Assembly: GCA_963800325.1 (NCBI GenBank)
Contig: CAWDAQ010000005.1
Span: 434,001-498,000, forward strand
Reading direction: 5' to 3'
Source of the DNA: CAWDAQ01 sp963800325
GTDB lineage: Bacteria; Actinomycetota; Actinomycetes; Actinomycetales; Dermatophilaceae
Length of the DNA stretch: 64,000 bases
Shown here piece after piece: positions 35,254 to 45,243 of this stretch. The notes under the pieces were generated by a model. The model saw only the letters and a list, made by a program, of their open reading frames with translations, did not search any database and was not told where the DNA came from. Numbering within the stretch: position 1 is the stretch's first letter; each line of letters opens with the position of its first letter. The translations under genes and the position numbers were made by a program.

Positions 35254-37620
35254 TCACGAGTCCTCGTCGTCGCAGGTGTCGATGACCATCGAGACGATCT
35301 GGGCCACCTTGCCCGGCGAGAGCGGCCGGCCGCCGAACTCGGTGACGTAGAACGTGTCCATCGTCTGTCCGGCGTAGGTCGCGATGTGCGCGGAGCGCAC
35401 GCAGAGGCTCGCCCGGGCGAAGGTCATCCCGAGCTCGTGGAGCAGGCCGGGCCGGTCCTGGGTGCGCACCTCGAGGACGGTGGCGTCGTCGCAGGCGCCG
35501 GGGACGACGAGCGCGCGCGTCTGGCCCGGGGCCCCCATCGTCTGCGGGCGCCGGTTGCGGAAGGTCCGGCGCCGGTCGAGCGCCTGCAGGGGGCCGCGGT
35601 CGCCCGCTGCGAGGCGGGCGAGGCCGCGCGCGATCCGCTCCGCGTCCGGGGCCTCCCCGCCCGGGGAGTCGACGTGCCACTCGTCCGCCGCGATGCCGTC
35701 CCGGGTGTGGAGCACCGCGGTGCGCACGGTGACGCCGTAGGCGGCGAGCAGCCCGGCGGTGTCGGCGAACAGCCCGATCCGGTCCCGGTCGAACACGTCG
35801 ATGCGGTGCACCCCGCCGACCGCCCGGACGAGGACGTGCGGGGCGCCGCCCGCGACGGCGCGGATCGTCTCCTGCGTGACCGTCGCGGGCTCGGGCCGCG
35901 GCGGGGGTGGCGGCCCGTCGGCGAAGGTGTCGCGCACCCGCGTCGTGAGCTGGTCGACCAACGTCGCCCTCCATTCGGTCCAGGCCTGTGGTCCGGCCGC
36001 CCTCGCGTCGGCCTCGGTGAGGGCGCGCAGCAGGTCGACGACGTCGGGGTCGTCGCCCGCGGCCGTCCGCACCGCCGCGACCGTCGCGGGGTCGGCGAGG
36101 TCGCGCCGGGTGGCGAGGTCGACCAGGGTCAGGTGCTCGCGCACGAGCCGGGTGACGACCTCGACGTCCTCGTCGGCGTATCCGGCGCGGTCCAGGGCGG
36201 AACGCGCGATCGGGGCCCCGGCGACGCTGTGGTCGTGGGCGCCGCGGACCTTCCCGAGGTCGTGCAGCAGCGCCGCGAGCAGCAGCAGGTCGGCGCGGCC
36301 GACGTCCCGGACGAGCCGCCCGGCCTCGACGACGGTCTCGAGCAGGTGCCGGTCGACGGTGTGCCGGTGGACGGCGTTGCGCTGCGGCCGGGAGCGGACG
36401 GCGGACCACTCGGGCAGCCAGCGCTCGACGAGGCCCACCTGGTCCAGCCCCTCCCAGACCTGCACGAGGCCGGGTCCGGCGGCGAGCAGGTCGGTGAACA
36501 GGCTCCGGGCCAGGTCGGGCCACGGCTCGGGCAGGTCGGGGGCGAGGGCGAGGTTGGTCAGCGTCCTCGGGGCGATCGGGAGCCCGGCCCGGGCGGCGAC
36601 GACCGCGGCCCGCAGCGGCAGCAGGGGGTCGGCCGCGACCCCGCTGCTCGCGCCGAGCACGGCCTCGCCGTCGTGCTCGAAGAGTCCGTAGCCGAGCGGG
36701 GCCATCCGCGGCCGGCGGGGCCCGACCCGCAGGGTGCGGGCCCGCTGGGACTGCCGGGCGCGGCGGACCGTCCCGTCGACGGCGTAGGCGATGGTGCGCG
36801 CCGAGGTGGACACCGAGGTCAGCAGGTCGTCGGCGTCGCCGAAGCCGAGCAGCGCCGCGACCGGGTCGTGGTCCTCGCGGGTGAGCCGGTCCCGTCCGCG
36901 GCCGGTGACGACGTGCAGGGCGTCGCGGACGTCGAGCAGCGCGGCGTGGGCGGCGTCGACCTCGCCGCGGGGGCGGTCGGTGAGCCAGGCCTCCGTGAGC
37001 GCCCGCAGCACGGTCATGTCCCGCAGGCCGCCGTGGGCCTCCTTGAGGTCGGGCTCGAGGGACTGCGAGAGCTCGCCGTGCCGGGCGTGCCGGGCGTCGA
37101 TGCTCTCCAGCAGCTGCGGCAGCCGCTTGCGGGCGTTGGCCCGCCAGTCGTGGGCGACGGTGGCGCGCGCGGCGGTGACGAGCTCCTCGTCCCCGGCCAC
37201 CCACGTGAGGTCGAGCAGCCCGACCGCGGCCGTGAGGTCGTTCGTGGCGACCCCGCGGCACTCGGCCACGGTCCGGACGCTGTGGTCGAGCCGGGCCTTG
37301 GCGTCCCAGACCGGGTACCAGACCCGGTCGGCGAGTGCGGTCACGTCCTCGGCCCGGGCGGACCGGCCGTCGTGGAGCAGGACGAGGTCGAGGTCGCTCA
37401 GCGGGCCGCTGTCACCCCGGCCGAGCGAGCCGACCGCGGCGAGCGCGACGCCGTGGGTCGGGCCGCCGGCGACGGCCTCGTCCCACACCCGGGAGAGCCA
37501 CTCGCGGGTGAAGTCCCCGAGGGCACGCCGCCGGGTGGGGCCGGCACCCGCAGCCGTGAAGCTGCGGGTGCCGGCGAGGTCGAGCCGCGAGGAGCGGACG
37601 TCCACCTGCTCGAGGGTCAT
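35254..37620 (-). CDS. glnD: [Protein-PII] nucleotidyltransferase GlnD
   Basis: 788 aa. Domains in order: nucleotidyltransferase with AAVGSLGRGDSGPLSDLDLV (about 62-81), a GlnE-like helical region, an HD domain with ALLHDLGKVRGAHDHS, and two ACT domains (from about 620 and 715; e.g. EVRTQDRPGLLHELG). It modifies and demodifies PII according to glutamine; in actinobacteria the modification is usually adenylylation. It lies 61 nt after glnK in the amtB-glnK-glnD operon; that gap holds four near-copies of CTCGGTCC. Confidence 0.95.
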   Translation of the reverse strand: MTLEQVDVRSSRLDLAGTRSFTAAGAGPTRRRALGDFTREWLSRVWDEAVAGGPTHGVALAAVGSLGRGDSGPLSDLDLVLLHDGRSARAEDVTALADRVWYPVWDAKARLDHSVRTVAECRGVATNDLTAAVGLLDLTWVAGDEELVTAARATVAHDWRANARKRLPQLLESIDARHARHGELSQSLEPDLKEAHGGLRDMTVLRALTEAWLTDRPRGEVDAAHAALLDVRDALHVVTGRGRDRLTREDHDPVAALLGFGDADDLLTSVSTSARTIAYAVDGTVRRARQSQRARTLRVGPRRPRMAPLGYGLFEHDGEAVLGASSGVAADPLLPLRAAVVAARAGLPIAPRTLTNLALAPDLPEPWPDLARSLFTDLLAAGPGLVQVWEGLDQVGLVERWLPEWSAVRSRPQRNAVHRHTVDRHLLETVVEAGRLVRDVGRADLLLLAALLHDLGKVRGAHDHSVAGAPIARSALDRAGYADEDVEVVTRLVREHLTLVDLATRRDLADPATVAAVRTAAGDDPDVVDLLRALTEADARAAGPQAWTEWRATLVDQLTTRVRDTFADGPPPPPRPEPATVTQETIRAVAGGAPHVLVRAVGGVHRIDVFDRDRIGLFADTAGLLAAYGVTVRTAVLHTRDGIAADEWHVDSPGGEAPDAERIARGLARLAAGDRGPLQALDRRRTFRNRRPQTMGAPGQTRALVVPGACDDATVLEVRTQDRPGLLHELGMTFARASLCVRSAHIATYAGQTMDTFYVTEFGGRPLSPGKVAQIVSMVIDTCDDEDS

Positions 37621-37681
37621 CGGGGTTCCTGTCCTCGGTCCCGTGCTCGGTCCCGGTCTCGGTCCTGTGGTCGGTCCGGGC

Positions 37682-38016
37682 TCAGAGGGCGTCCCCGCCC
37701 CGCTCGCCGGTGCGGACCCGGGCGACGTCGTCGACCGGGACGGTCCAGACCTTGCCGTCGCCGATCCGGCCGGTCTGCGCGGCCTTGATGACGACGTCGA
37801 CCAGGGATGCCGCGTCGGAGTCCTCGACGAGGACCTCGAGCCGGACCTTGGGGACGAAGTCGACGGTGTACTCGGCGCCCCGGTAGACCTCGCTGTGGCC
37901 GCGCTGGCGGCCGTAGCCGCTGGCCTCGCTGATGGTCATCCCGGTGATGCCGTAGGCCTCGAGGGCCTCCTTGACCTCGTCGAGCTGGTGGGGCTTGATG
38001 ATGGCGGTGACGAGCT

Positions 38017-38020
<4 letters not shown>
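37682..38020 (-). CDS. glnK: Nitrogen regulatory protein P-II
   Basis: 112 aa, complete PII: MKLVTAIIKPHQLDEVKEAL, the T-loop with YRGAEY (modified Tyr51) and TGRIGDGKVWTVPV. It senses ATP/ADP and 2-oxoglutarate, controls AmtB and is modified by GlnD. Its ATG overlaps the amtB stop. Confidence 0.97.
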
Positions 38021-39363
<1,343 letters not shown>

Positions 39364-39408
39364 GGCCGCAACTGTGCGCGACCGGCGTTTCAGCCATGGG
39401 GGCTGCGT

Positions 39409-39455
39409 GTTACGGGAGTGTTAGCAGGACGGCCCACCGGTAAGCATCACGTAAC
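39409..39455 (-). promoter_or_regulatory. Candidate GlnR operator of amtB-glnK-glnD
   Basis: Four pentamers on the plus strand: GTTAC (39409-39413), GTTAG (39420-39424), GTAAG (39440-39444) and GTAAC (39451-39455). Members of each pair are 11 bp apart and the two pairs 20 bp apart, all on one helix face. The spacing (pentamer-6 nt-pentamer) matches the actinobacterial GlnR box pattern. Located 46-92 nt upstream of the amtB ATG. Confidence 0.55.
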
Positions 39456-39605
39456 ACCGGGGACCGGGTCTCGCATGCTGGGACGCCGACGAGCGGCGCG
39501 GCGCCGCCGGGGCCACAGTCGGTGCAGGACCCCGCGGGGAGTCCCGTCCCCCTCCGGGGCCGCCCGTCGAGTGCGTCGACGTCGGGGCGGTTCCGGGACG
39601 TCCCC

Positions 39606-39632
39606 GCGGGGCCCCACGCGACGCGGCCCCGC
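39606..39632 (-). terminator. Hairpin terminator after ftsY
   Basis: GCGGGGCC (39606-39613) and GGCCCCGC (39625-39632) form a perfect 8-bp stem with an 11-nt loop, 8 nt past the ftsY stop. No U-tract. Confidence 0.55.
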
Positions 39633-39639
39633 CGGGACC

Positions 39640-40860
39640 TCAGGCGATGATGGCGTCGACGAAGGCCTCCGCGTCGAACGGGGCGAGGTCGTCCGGTCCC
39701 TCGCCGAGCCCGACGAGCTTGACCGGCACCCCGAGCCTGCGCTGCACCGCGACGACGATGCCGCCCTTGGCGGTGCCGTCGAGCTTGGTGAGGACGATCC
39801 CGCTGATGTCGACGACCTCGGCGAAGACCTCGGCCTGGCGCATCCCGTTCTGCCCGGTGGTGGCGTCGAGCACGAGGAGCACCTCGTCGACCGGGGAGCG
39901 CTTCTCGACGACCCGCTTGACCTTCCCGAGCTCGTCCATGAGGCCGACCTTGGTGTGCAGCCGGCCGGCGGTGTCGATGAGGACGACGTCGGACTCGAGC
40001 TCGGTCGCGGCCTTGACCGCGTCGAAGGCGACCGAGGCGGGGTCGGCCCCCTCGCGGTCGGAGCGGACCGTGCCCACCCCGACCCGCGCGCCCCAGGTCT
40101 CGAGCTGGTCGGCGGCGGCGGCGCGGAAGGTGTCCGCGGCGCCCAGGAGGACGTCCTTGTCCTCGGCGACGAGCACCCGGGCGAGCTTGCCGACGGTCGT
40201 CGTCTTCCCGGTGCCGTTGACGCCGACGACCATGACGACGGCGGGCCGTCCGTCGACCCGCTCGGAGGCGACCCGCCGGTCCATCGAGGGGTCGACGAGC
40301 GTGAGGAGCTCCTCGCGCAGCCAGCCCCGCACGGTGGCCTCGTCGTGCGCGCCCTCGACACGGACCCGGGCGCGGAGCCGGTCGACGAGCTCGGTCGTCG
40401 CGTCGACGCCGAGGTCGGCCGCGAGGAGGGTGTCCTCGACGTCCTCCCAGGCCTCCTCGTCGAGCCGGTCCCGGCTGAGCAGCGCGAGCAGGCCCTGCCC
40501 GATCGCCGAGTTGGACCGGGCGAGCCGGGCCCGCAGCCGCTGCAGCCGGCCGGTCGGCGCGGCGGGCGTCTCGAGCGGGGGCGCCTCGGGGGCCTCGGGG
40601 GCAGGAGGGGCCTCGGCGGCCTCCGGCGCCGGCGTGCTCGGCACCTCGGGCGGCGCCTCGGTCGGCGCCTCGGTCGGCTCCCGGGGTGGCGCCTCCGTGG
40701 TTGTCGAGGTGGGAGGAGGTGTCTCCTCCCGGGTGGGCGGCGGCTTCGGGGCGGCACGGGTCCCGCCGCCGCGGCCCCGGAACAGGCCGACGGCGACCCC
40801 GGCGAGGACGAGGACGAGGACGACGGCGATGGCCAGGTAGGCGTAGATCTGCGCGGTCAC
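39640..40860 (-). CDS. ftsY: Signal recognition particle receptor FtsY
   Basis: 406 aa from GTG. One N-terminal membrane helix (AYLAIAVVLVLVLAGVAVGL) is followed by about 75 Pro/Glu/Ala/Thr residues and then the NG domain: VVGVNGTGKTTTVGKLARVL, AADTFRAAAADQL, DTAGRLHTKVGLMDEL and TKLDGTAKGGIVVAV. It docks the ribosome-SRP complex on the membrane. Actinobacterial FtsY proteins share the TM-plus-linker design; the PE-rich linker here is highly repetitive (APTEAPPEVPSTPAPE). Confidence 0.95.
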   Translation of the reverse strand: MTAQIYAYLAIAVVLVLVLAGVAVGLFRGRGGGTRAAPKPPPTREETPPPTSTTTEAPPREPTEAPTEAPPEVPSTPAPEAAEAPPAPEAPEAPPLETPAAPTGRLQRLRARLARSNSAIGQGLLALLSRDRLDEEAWEDVEDTLLAADLGVDATTELVDRLRARVRVEGAHDEATVRGWLREELLTLVDPSMDRRVASERVDGRPAVVMVVGVNGTGKTTTVGKLARVLVAEDKDVLLGAADTFRAAAADQLETWGARVGVGTVRSDREGADPASVAFDAVKAATELESDVVLIDTAGRLHTKVGLMDELGKVKRVVEKRSPVDEVLLVLDATTGQNGMRQAEVFAEVVDISGIVLTKLDGTAKGGIVVAVQRRLGVPVKLVGLGEGPDDLAPFDAEAFVDAIIA

Positions 40861-40955
40861 GGCCTCGATTCAACCACGCGGGCGGGCCGCCCCCCGGGGC
40901 CGTCCGGAGGCTCGGACCGTCGTGCCGTCGGGTGCGGCGGCGTGGGGCGCCGCCG

Positions 40956-41183
40956 TCAGGAGGACTGCTCGGGAGGCTGCTCGTCCTCGTCCGGCTCTGC
41001 CGCGGGGTCCTGCTGCCGGCCCTGGGTCGAGCCGGGCCGGCCGGGCCGGACCCGGTGGACGAGCTCCTCGCCCCGGTCGCTGAGCAGGTCGTGCCCCTGC
41101 CGCCGAGCGGGGATCGCGACGATGCCGACGACGACGACGGCGACGGCGAGGCTGACGAGCATCGCGACGATGAGGACGGTCAT
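40956..41183 (-). CDS. Small single-pass membrane protein
   Basis: 75 aa with one N-terminal helix (VLIVAMLVSLAVAVVVVGIVAI) and a hydrophilic tail ending in Asp/Glu/Gln residues. No domain recognised. Its promoter appears leaderless. It lies 17 nt after smc on the same strand; similar small proteins occur between ftsY and smc in related genomes. Function unknown. Confidence 0.75.
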   Translation of the reverse strand: MTVLIVAMLVSLAVAVVVVGIVAIPARRQGHDLLSDRGEELVHRVRPGRPGSTQGRQQDPAAEPDEDEQPPEQSS

Positions 41184-41189
41184 GGGGAC

Positions 41190-41195
41190 AGGGTA
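41190..41195 (-). promoter_or_regulatory. Leaderless promoter -10 of the small membrane protein
   Basis: TACCCT on the minus strand, 6 nt before the ATG at 41183. Confidence 0.55.
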
Positions 41196-41200
41196 GGTGC

Positions 41201-44200
41201 TCAGGCCGTCTGCTCGGCGAGCTCGCGGATCCGCTGGGAGACGACCGTGGTCACGCCCTCGCCGCGCATGGCGACCCCGTAGAGGGCGTCGGCGACCTCC
41301 ATCGTCCGCTTCTGGTGGGTGATGACGATGAGCTGGCTGGCGCCGCGCAGCTCCTCGAGCAGGGTGAGCAGGCGCCCGAGGTTGGTGTCGTCGAGGGCGG
41401 CCTCCACCTCGTCCATGATGTAGAACGGGCTCGGCCGGGCCTGGAAGATCGCGACGAGCAGCGCGACCGCGACGAGCGAGCGCTCGCCACCGGAGAGCAG
41501 CGAGAGCCGCTTGACCTTCTTCCCGGGAGGACGGGCCTCGACCTCGATGCCGGTGGTGAGCATGTCGTCGGGGTCGGTGAGCACGAGCCGGCCCTCACCG
41601 CCGGGGAAGAGCCGCTCGAAGACCCGCTCGAACTGGGCCGCGGTGTCCCGGAACGCCTCGGAGAAGACCTGCTCGACGCGCTCGTCGACCTCGCGGACGA
41701 TGTCGAGCAGGTCGCGCTTGGAGGCCTTGAGGTCCTCGAGCTGGGTGGTGAGGAAGCTGTGGCGCTCCTCGAGCGCGGCGTACTCCTCGAGGGCGAGCGG
41801 GTTGACGCGGCCGAGCTCGCGCAGGCCCTTCTCGGCCTTGCGCAGTCGCTTCTCCTGCTCGGCCCGGACGTAGGGACGAGGCTCCTCCGGCTGCTGCCCC
41901 GGCTCCGTCTCGACGTCCCGGCCGGCCGTCACCGGCGGGACGGCCCGGTGCGGGCCGTACTCGTCGACGAGCACGTCGGGGTCGACGCCGAGCTCGTCGA
42001 CGGCGCGGGCGCGCATCTGCTCGATCCGGGCGACCTGCTGGGCCCGGGCGACCTCGTCGCGGTGGACGGTGTCGGTGAGCTCGCGGAGCTCGTCGCGGAC
42101 CGTCTCGAGCCGCGAGCGGGCCTCGCCGAGCACCCGCTCCCGCTCGACCCGCTCGGCCTCGGCGGCGCGGCGCAGCTCCTCGGCCCGGACCAGCGCCGCG
42201 GCCATCCGCCCCGTGGCGTGCGACGCGCCGACCCGCACGGCCTCGGCGGTGACGGACTCGCGGCGGCGGCGCTCCCGCCGCGCCCGCAGCCGCTCCCGGG
42301 CCGCGAGCTCGTCCCGGGCGGCGCCCTCGAGGGACTCGGCCCGTCCGCTGACCGCCCCGGCACGCTCCTCGGTGGTCCGCAGCGCCAGCCGGGCCTCGGT
42401 CTCGGCGGCCCGGGCGGACCTGGCGGCCTCCTCGAGCCGGTCCCGCTCGTCGGTGGCCGGCTCCTCCTCGTCGGGCTCCTCGCCCGCGCGGGCGAGCCGG
42501 TCCTCGAGGTCGGCGAGCTCGGCCCGGTCCCGTTCGAGGGTGGCGGTGACGTCGGCGACCGAGGACCGGGTGCGCTCGGCCTCGGCGCGGGCGGACCGGA
42601 CCGCGGCCCCGAGCTCGCCGAGCCGCTCGGCGACGGCGGCCATCCGCGCGTCGGACTCGTGGAGCCGCTCGAGCGCGGCCTCGGCCTCCCGCGTCCGCTC
42701 GGCGCTGCGGTCCTGCGCGGCCGAGAGCCGGAACCGGGCCTGCTCACCCCGCTCGGTGGCCGCGGCGACCGCGGTGCGGGCGTCCTCGACGGCGGACTGG
42801 AGCTCGATGAGGCTCGGCCCGGACGGGCTGCCGCCGCGGACGTACCCGGGACCGTAGACGTCGCCGTCGGCGGTGACCGCGGTGACCCCGTCCCGGCGGC
42901 CGACGAGCGCGAGGGCCTCCGCGGCGGCGGGGACGAGCGCCACGCGGTCGAGCATCTGCTCGACCGGGCCGCGCACGTGGTCGGGGGCGGAGACGACGTC
43001 GCGGGCCCACACGCCCGAGCCACCCAGGTCGGGCCAGCCGGCCGGGTCGGCCGGGGCGGCGGTGTCGGCGACGAGGAGGGTCGCCTGGCCGCCGTCGAGC
43101 TCGCGCAGCGACGCCACCGCCCGGGAGGCGCCGTCGGCGGCCGTCGCGGCGAGCGCCTCCGAGGCCGAGCCGAGCGCGGCGGCGACCGCGGTCTCGTGGC
43201 CGGGGTCGACGGTGAGGAGCCGGGCCAGGGCGCCGACGATCCCGTGGGCGTCGTCGCCCGCCTCGAGCAGCGCCTCCGCGCCGTCCTTGCGGGTCAGGCT
43301 GAGCTCGAGGGCCTCGAGCCGGGCCTGTGCCGAGCCCCGGTCCCGCTCGGCGGCCCGTTCCTCCTCGCGCCAGCGCTCGACCTCCGCGGCCACGGCCTCG
43401 GCGGACTCGGCGGCCCGCTCGTACGCCGCGTCGAGCCCCTCCTCCCCCGCCTCGTCGGCGGCGACGCTCGCCTCGAGCTCGGCGAACTCGGCCTCGGCGA
43501 CGTCGGCGCGCTCCAGGCTGGAGCGCTCCACCCCGGTGAGCCGCCCGAGCTCGGCCTCGCCGGCCTCGACCCGGCTGCGGCGGGCCCCGACCTGCCCGGA
43601 CAGCTTCGCGAGCCCCTCGCGCCGGTCCGCGGCGGCCCGCACGAGCCGGGAGACCCGATGCTGCTCGGCCCCGTGCGCGGTCTCGGCGGCCTCCCGGGCG
43701 GCGACGGCGTCGGCGAGCGCCGCCTCGAGCCGGGCCACCTCGGCGCGCAGGTCCTCCTCGGTCGCCCGGGCCCGGCGGGCCTGCTCCCGCAGCTCCTCGG
43801 GGTCCCGGCCGGTGCTCTCCTCGTCCTCGTCGTCCTCGGCGAGCAGCCGGACCCGTTCGGCGGCCAGGCTCGCGGTGGCCTCGAGCCGGTCCCGGACCGA
43901 CTGCAGCCGCGCCCACCGCTCGTGGGCCCGGGTCAGCTCCGGGGCGGCCTTCGCGGCGCGGGCCTCGAGCTCGGTGACGTGGTCGCGCACCCCGGCGAGG
44001 TCCTCCTCGAGCGCGGCCCGGCGGGCGCGCAGCTGCTCCTCGTCGGCCTGCTCCTGCTCGAGGGTGGAGGTGAGCTGGGCGAGGTCGTCGGCGAGCAGCC
44101 GCAGCCGGGCGTCCCGGGCGTCGGCCTGGATGGTGGCGGCGCGACGGGCGGCCTCGGCCTGCCGGCCGAGCGGGCCGAGCTGGCGCCTGATCTCCCCGGT

Positions 44201-44782
44201 GAGGTCGGCGACGCGGGTGAGGTTGGCCTCCATCGCGTCGAGCTTGCGCAGCGCCCGCTCCTTGCGCTTGCGGTGCTTGAGGACGCCGGCGGCCTCCTCG
44301 ATGAAGCCCCGCCGCTCCTCGGGGGTGGCCCGCAGGACGGCGTCGAGCTGGCCCTGACCGACGATGACGTGCATCTCGCGGCCGATGCCGCTGTCGGAGA
44401 GGAGCTCCTGGATGTCGAGCAGCCGGCAGGAGGTGCCGTTGATCGCGTACTCCGAGCCCCCGCCGCGGAACATCGTCCGCGAGATCGTCACCTCGGTGTA
44501 GTCGATCGGCAGCGCGCCGTCGGCGTTGTCGATCGTCATCGTCACCTCGGCGCGGCCGAGCGGGGCCCGCCCGGAGGTCCCGGCGAAGATGACGTCCTCC
44601 ATCTTGCCGCCGCGCAGCGACTTCGCGCCCTGCTCCCCCATGACCCACGCGAGCGCGTCGACGACGTTGGACTTGCCGGACCCGTTCGGGCCGACGATGC
44701 ACGTGATCCCCGGCTCGAGCCGCAGCGTGGTCGCCGAGGCGAAGGACTTGAACCCCTTGAGGGTCAGGCTCTTGACGTACAC
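41201..44782 (-). CDS. smc: Chromosome segregation protein SMC
   Basis: 1193 aa. Head Walker A GPNGSGKSNVVDALAWVMG near residue 32, then long coiled coils with a central hinge (about 500-660; e.g. VTAVTADGDVYGPGYVRGG). The C-terminal head has the ABC signature LSGGERSLVAVALL and Walker B PFYIMDEVEAALDD. The coiled coils are rich in Ala, Glu and Arg. SMC dimers with ScpA/ScpB condense and align chromosome arms. The next core genes in mycobacteria (acyP, mutM) are displaced by about 8.5 kb here. Confidence 0.96.
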   Translation of the reverse strand: MYVKSLTLKGFKSFASATTLRLEPGITCIVGPNGSGKSNVVDALAWVMGEQGAKSLRGGKMEDVIFAGTSGRAPLGRAEVTMTIDNADGALPIDYTEVTISRTMFRGGGSEYAINGTSCRLLDIQELLSDSGIGREMHVIVGQGQLDAVLRATPEERRGFIEEAAGVLKHRKRKERALRKLDAMEANLTRVADLTGEIRRQLGPLGRQAEAARRAATIQADARDARLRLLADDLAQLTSTLEQEQADEEQLRARRAALEEDLAGVRDHVTELEARAAKAAPELTRAHERWARLQSVRDRLEATASLAAERVRLLAEDDEDEESTGRDPEELREQARRARATEEDLRAEVARLEAALADAVAAREAAETAHGAEQHRVSRLVRAAADRREGLAKLSGQVGARRSRVEAGEAELGRLTGVERSSLERADVAEAEFAELEASVAADEAGEEGLDAAYERAAESAEAVAAEVERWREEERAAERDRGSAQARLEALELSLTRKDGAEALLEAGDDAHGIVGALARLLTVDPGHETAVAAALGSASEALAATAADGASRAVASLRELDGGQATLLVADTAAPADPAGWPDLGGSGVWARDVVSAPDHVRGPVEQMLDRVALVPAAAEALALVGRRDGVTAVTADGDVYGPGYVRGGSPSGPSLIELQSAVEDARTAVAAATERGEQARFRLSAAQDRSAERTREAEAALERLHESDARMAAVAERLGELGAAVRSARAEAERTRSSVADVTATLERDRAELADLEDRLARAGEEPDEEEPATDERDRLEEAARSARAAETEARLALRTTEERAGAVSGRAESLEGAARDELAARERLRARRERRRRESVTAEAVRVGASHATGRMAAALVRAEELRRAAEAERVERERVLGEARSRLETVRDELRELTDTVHRDEVARAQQVARIEQMRARAVDELGVDPDVLVDEYGPHRAVPPVTAGRDVETEPGQQPEEPRPYVRAEQEKRLRKAEKGLRELGRVNPLALEEYAALEERHSFLTTQLEDLKASKRDLLDIVREVDERVEQVFSEAFRDTAAQFERVFERLFPGGEGRLVLTDPDDMLTTGIEVEARPPGKKVKRLSLLSGGERSLVAVALLVAIFQARPSPFYIMDEVEAALDDTNLGRLLTLLEELRGASQLIVITHQKRTMEVADALYGVAMRGEGVTTVVSQRIRELAEQTA

Positions 44783-44856
44783 GCGCTGGTGGACCCCTTC
44801 CGCTGGGCCCCTTCTCGGTCGGCCCCTGCTGCCGTGCCCGGCACCGGTCCCGGCTC

Positions 44857-44862
44857 ACTGTA
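44857..44862 (-). promoter_or_regulatory. Candidate -10 of smc
   Basis: TACAGT (TANNNT) on the minus strand, 74 nt before the smc GTG. No clear -35. Confidence 0.4.
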
Positions 44863-44898
44863 CCGGCGCGGGTCGCCCGCTCCCGGGACCCCGGCGCC

Positions 44899-45210
44899 TC
44901 ACCGGCGCGGGTCGTCGCCGGTGGCGATCGCCTCGTGGTGGCGGATGACCTCCTCGATGATGAACCCGAGGAACTTCTCGGCGAACTGCGGGTCGAGGCC
45001 GGCCTCGTCCGCGAGCCGCCGCAGCCGGGCGATCTGCTGCTCCTCCCGGGCGGGGTCGGCCGGGGGCAGCTGCTCACGCGCCTTGAGCTCCCCGACGAGC
45101 TGGGTGGCCTTGAACCGCTCGGCGAGGAGGTGGACGAGCGCGGCGTCGATGTTGTCGATGCTCGACCGGAGCCGCAGCAGGTCGGGGGGCGGCGGGCGGT
45201 TGTCGGTCAC
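44899..45210 (-). CDS. Chorismate mutase, AroQ type
   Basis: 103 aa from a GTG 7 nt after TACGAT, which would make a leaderless mRNA; an ATG three codons earlier overlaps that -10. All-helical AroQ fold: LRLRSSIDNIDAALVHLLAERF with the active-site Arg, KATQLVGELKAREQLPPADP and EKFLGFIIEEVIRHHEAIA. It converts chorismate to prephenate for Phe/Tyr. Short cytoplasmic form without a signal peptide. It is divergent from the SDR epimerase by about 33 nt. Confidence 0.9.
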   Translation of the reverse strand: MTDNRPPPPDLLRLRSSIDNIDAALVHLLAERFKATQLVGELKAREQLPPADPAREEQQIARLRRLADEAGLDPQFAEKFLGFIIEEVIRHHEAIATGDDPRR

Positions 45211-45217
45211 GCCGATC

Positions 45218-45223
45218 ATCGTA
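45218..45223 (-). promoter_or_regulatory. Leaderless promoter -10 of chorismate mutase
   Basis: TACGAT on the minus strand, 7 nt before the GTG at 45210. Confidence 0.5.
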
Positions 45224-45243
45224 GGACCCGGCACACTGGCCCC

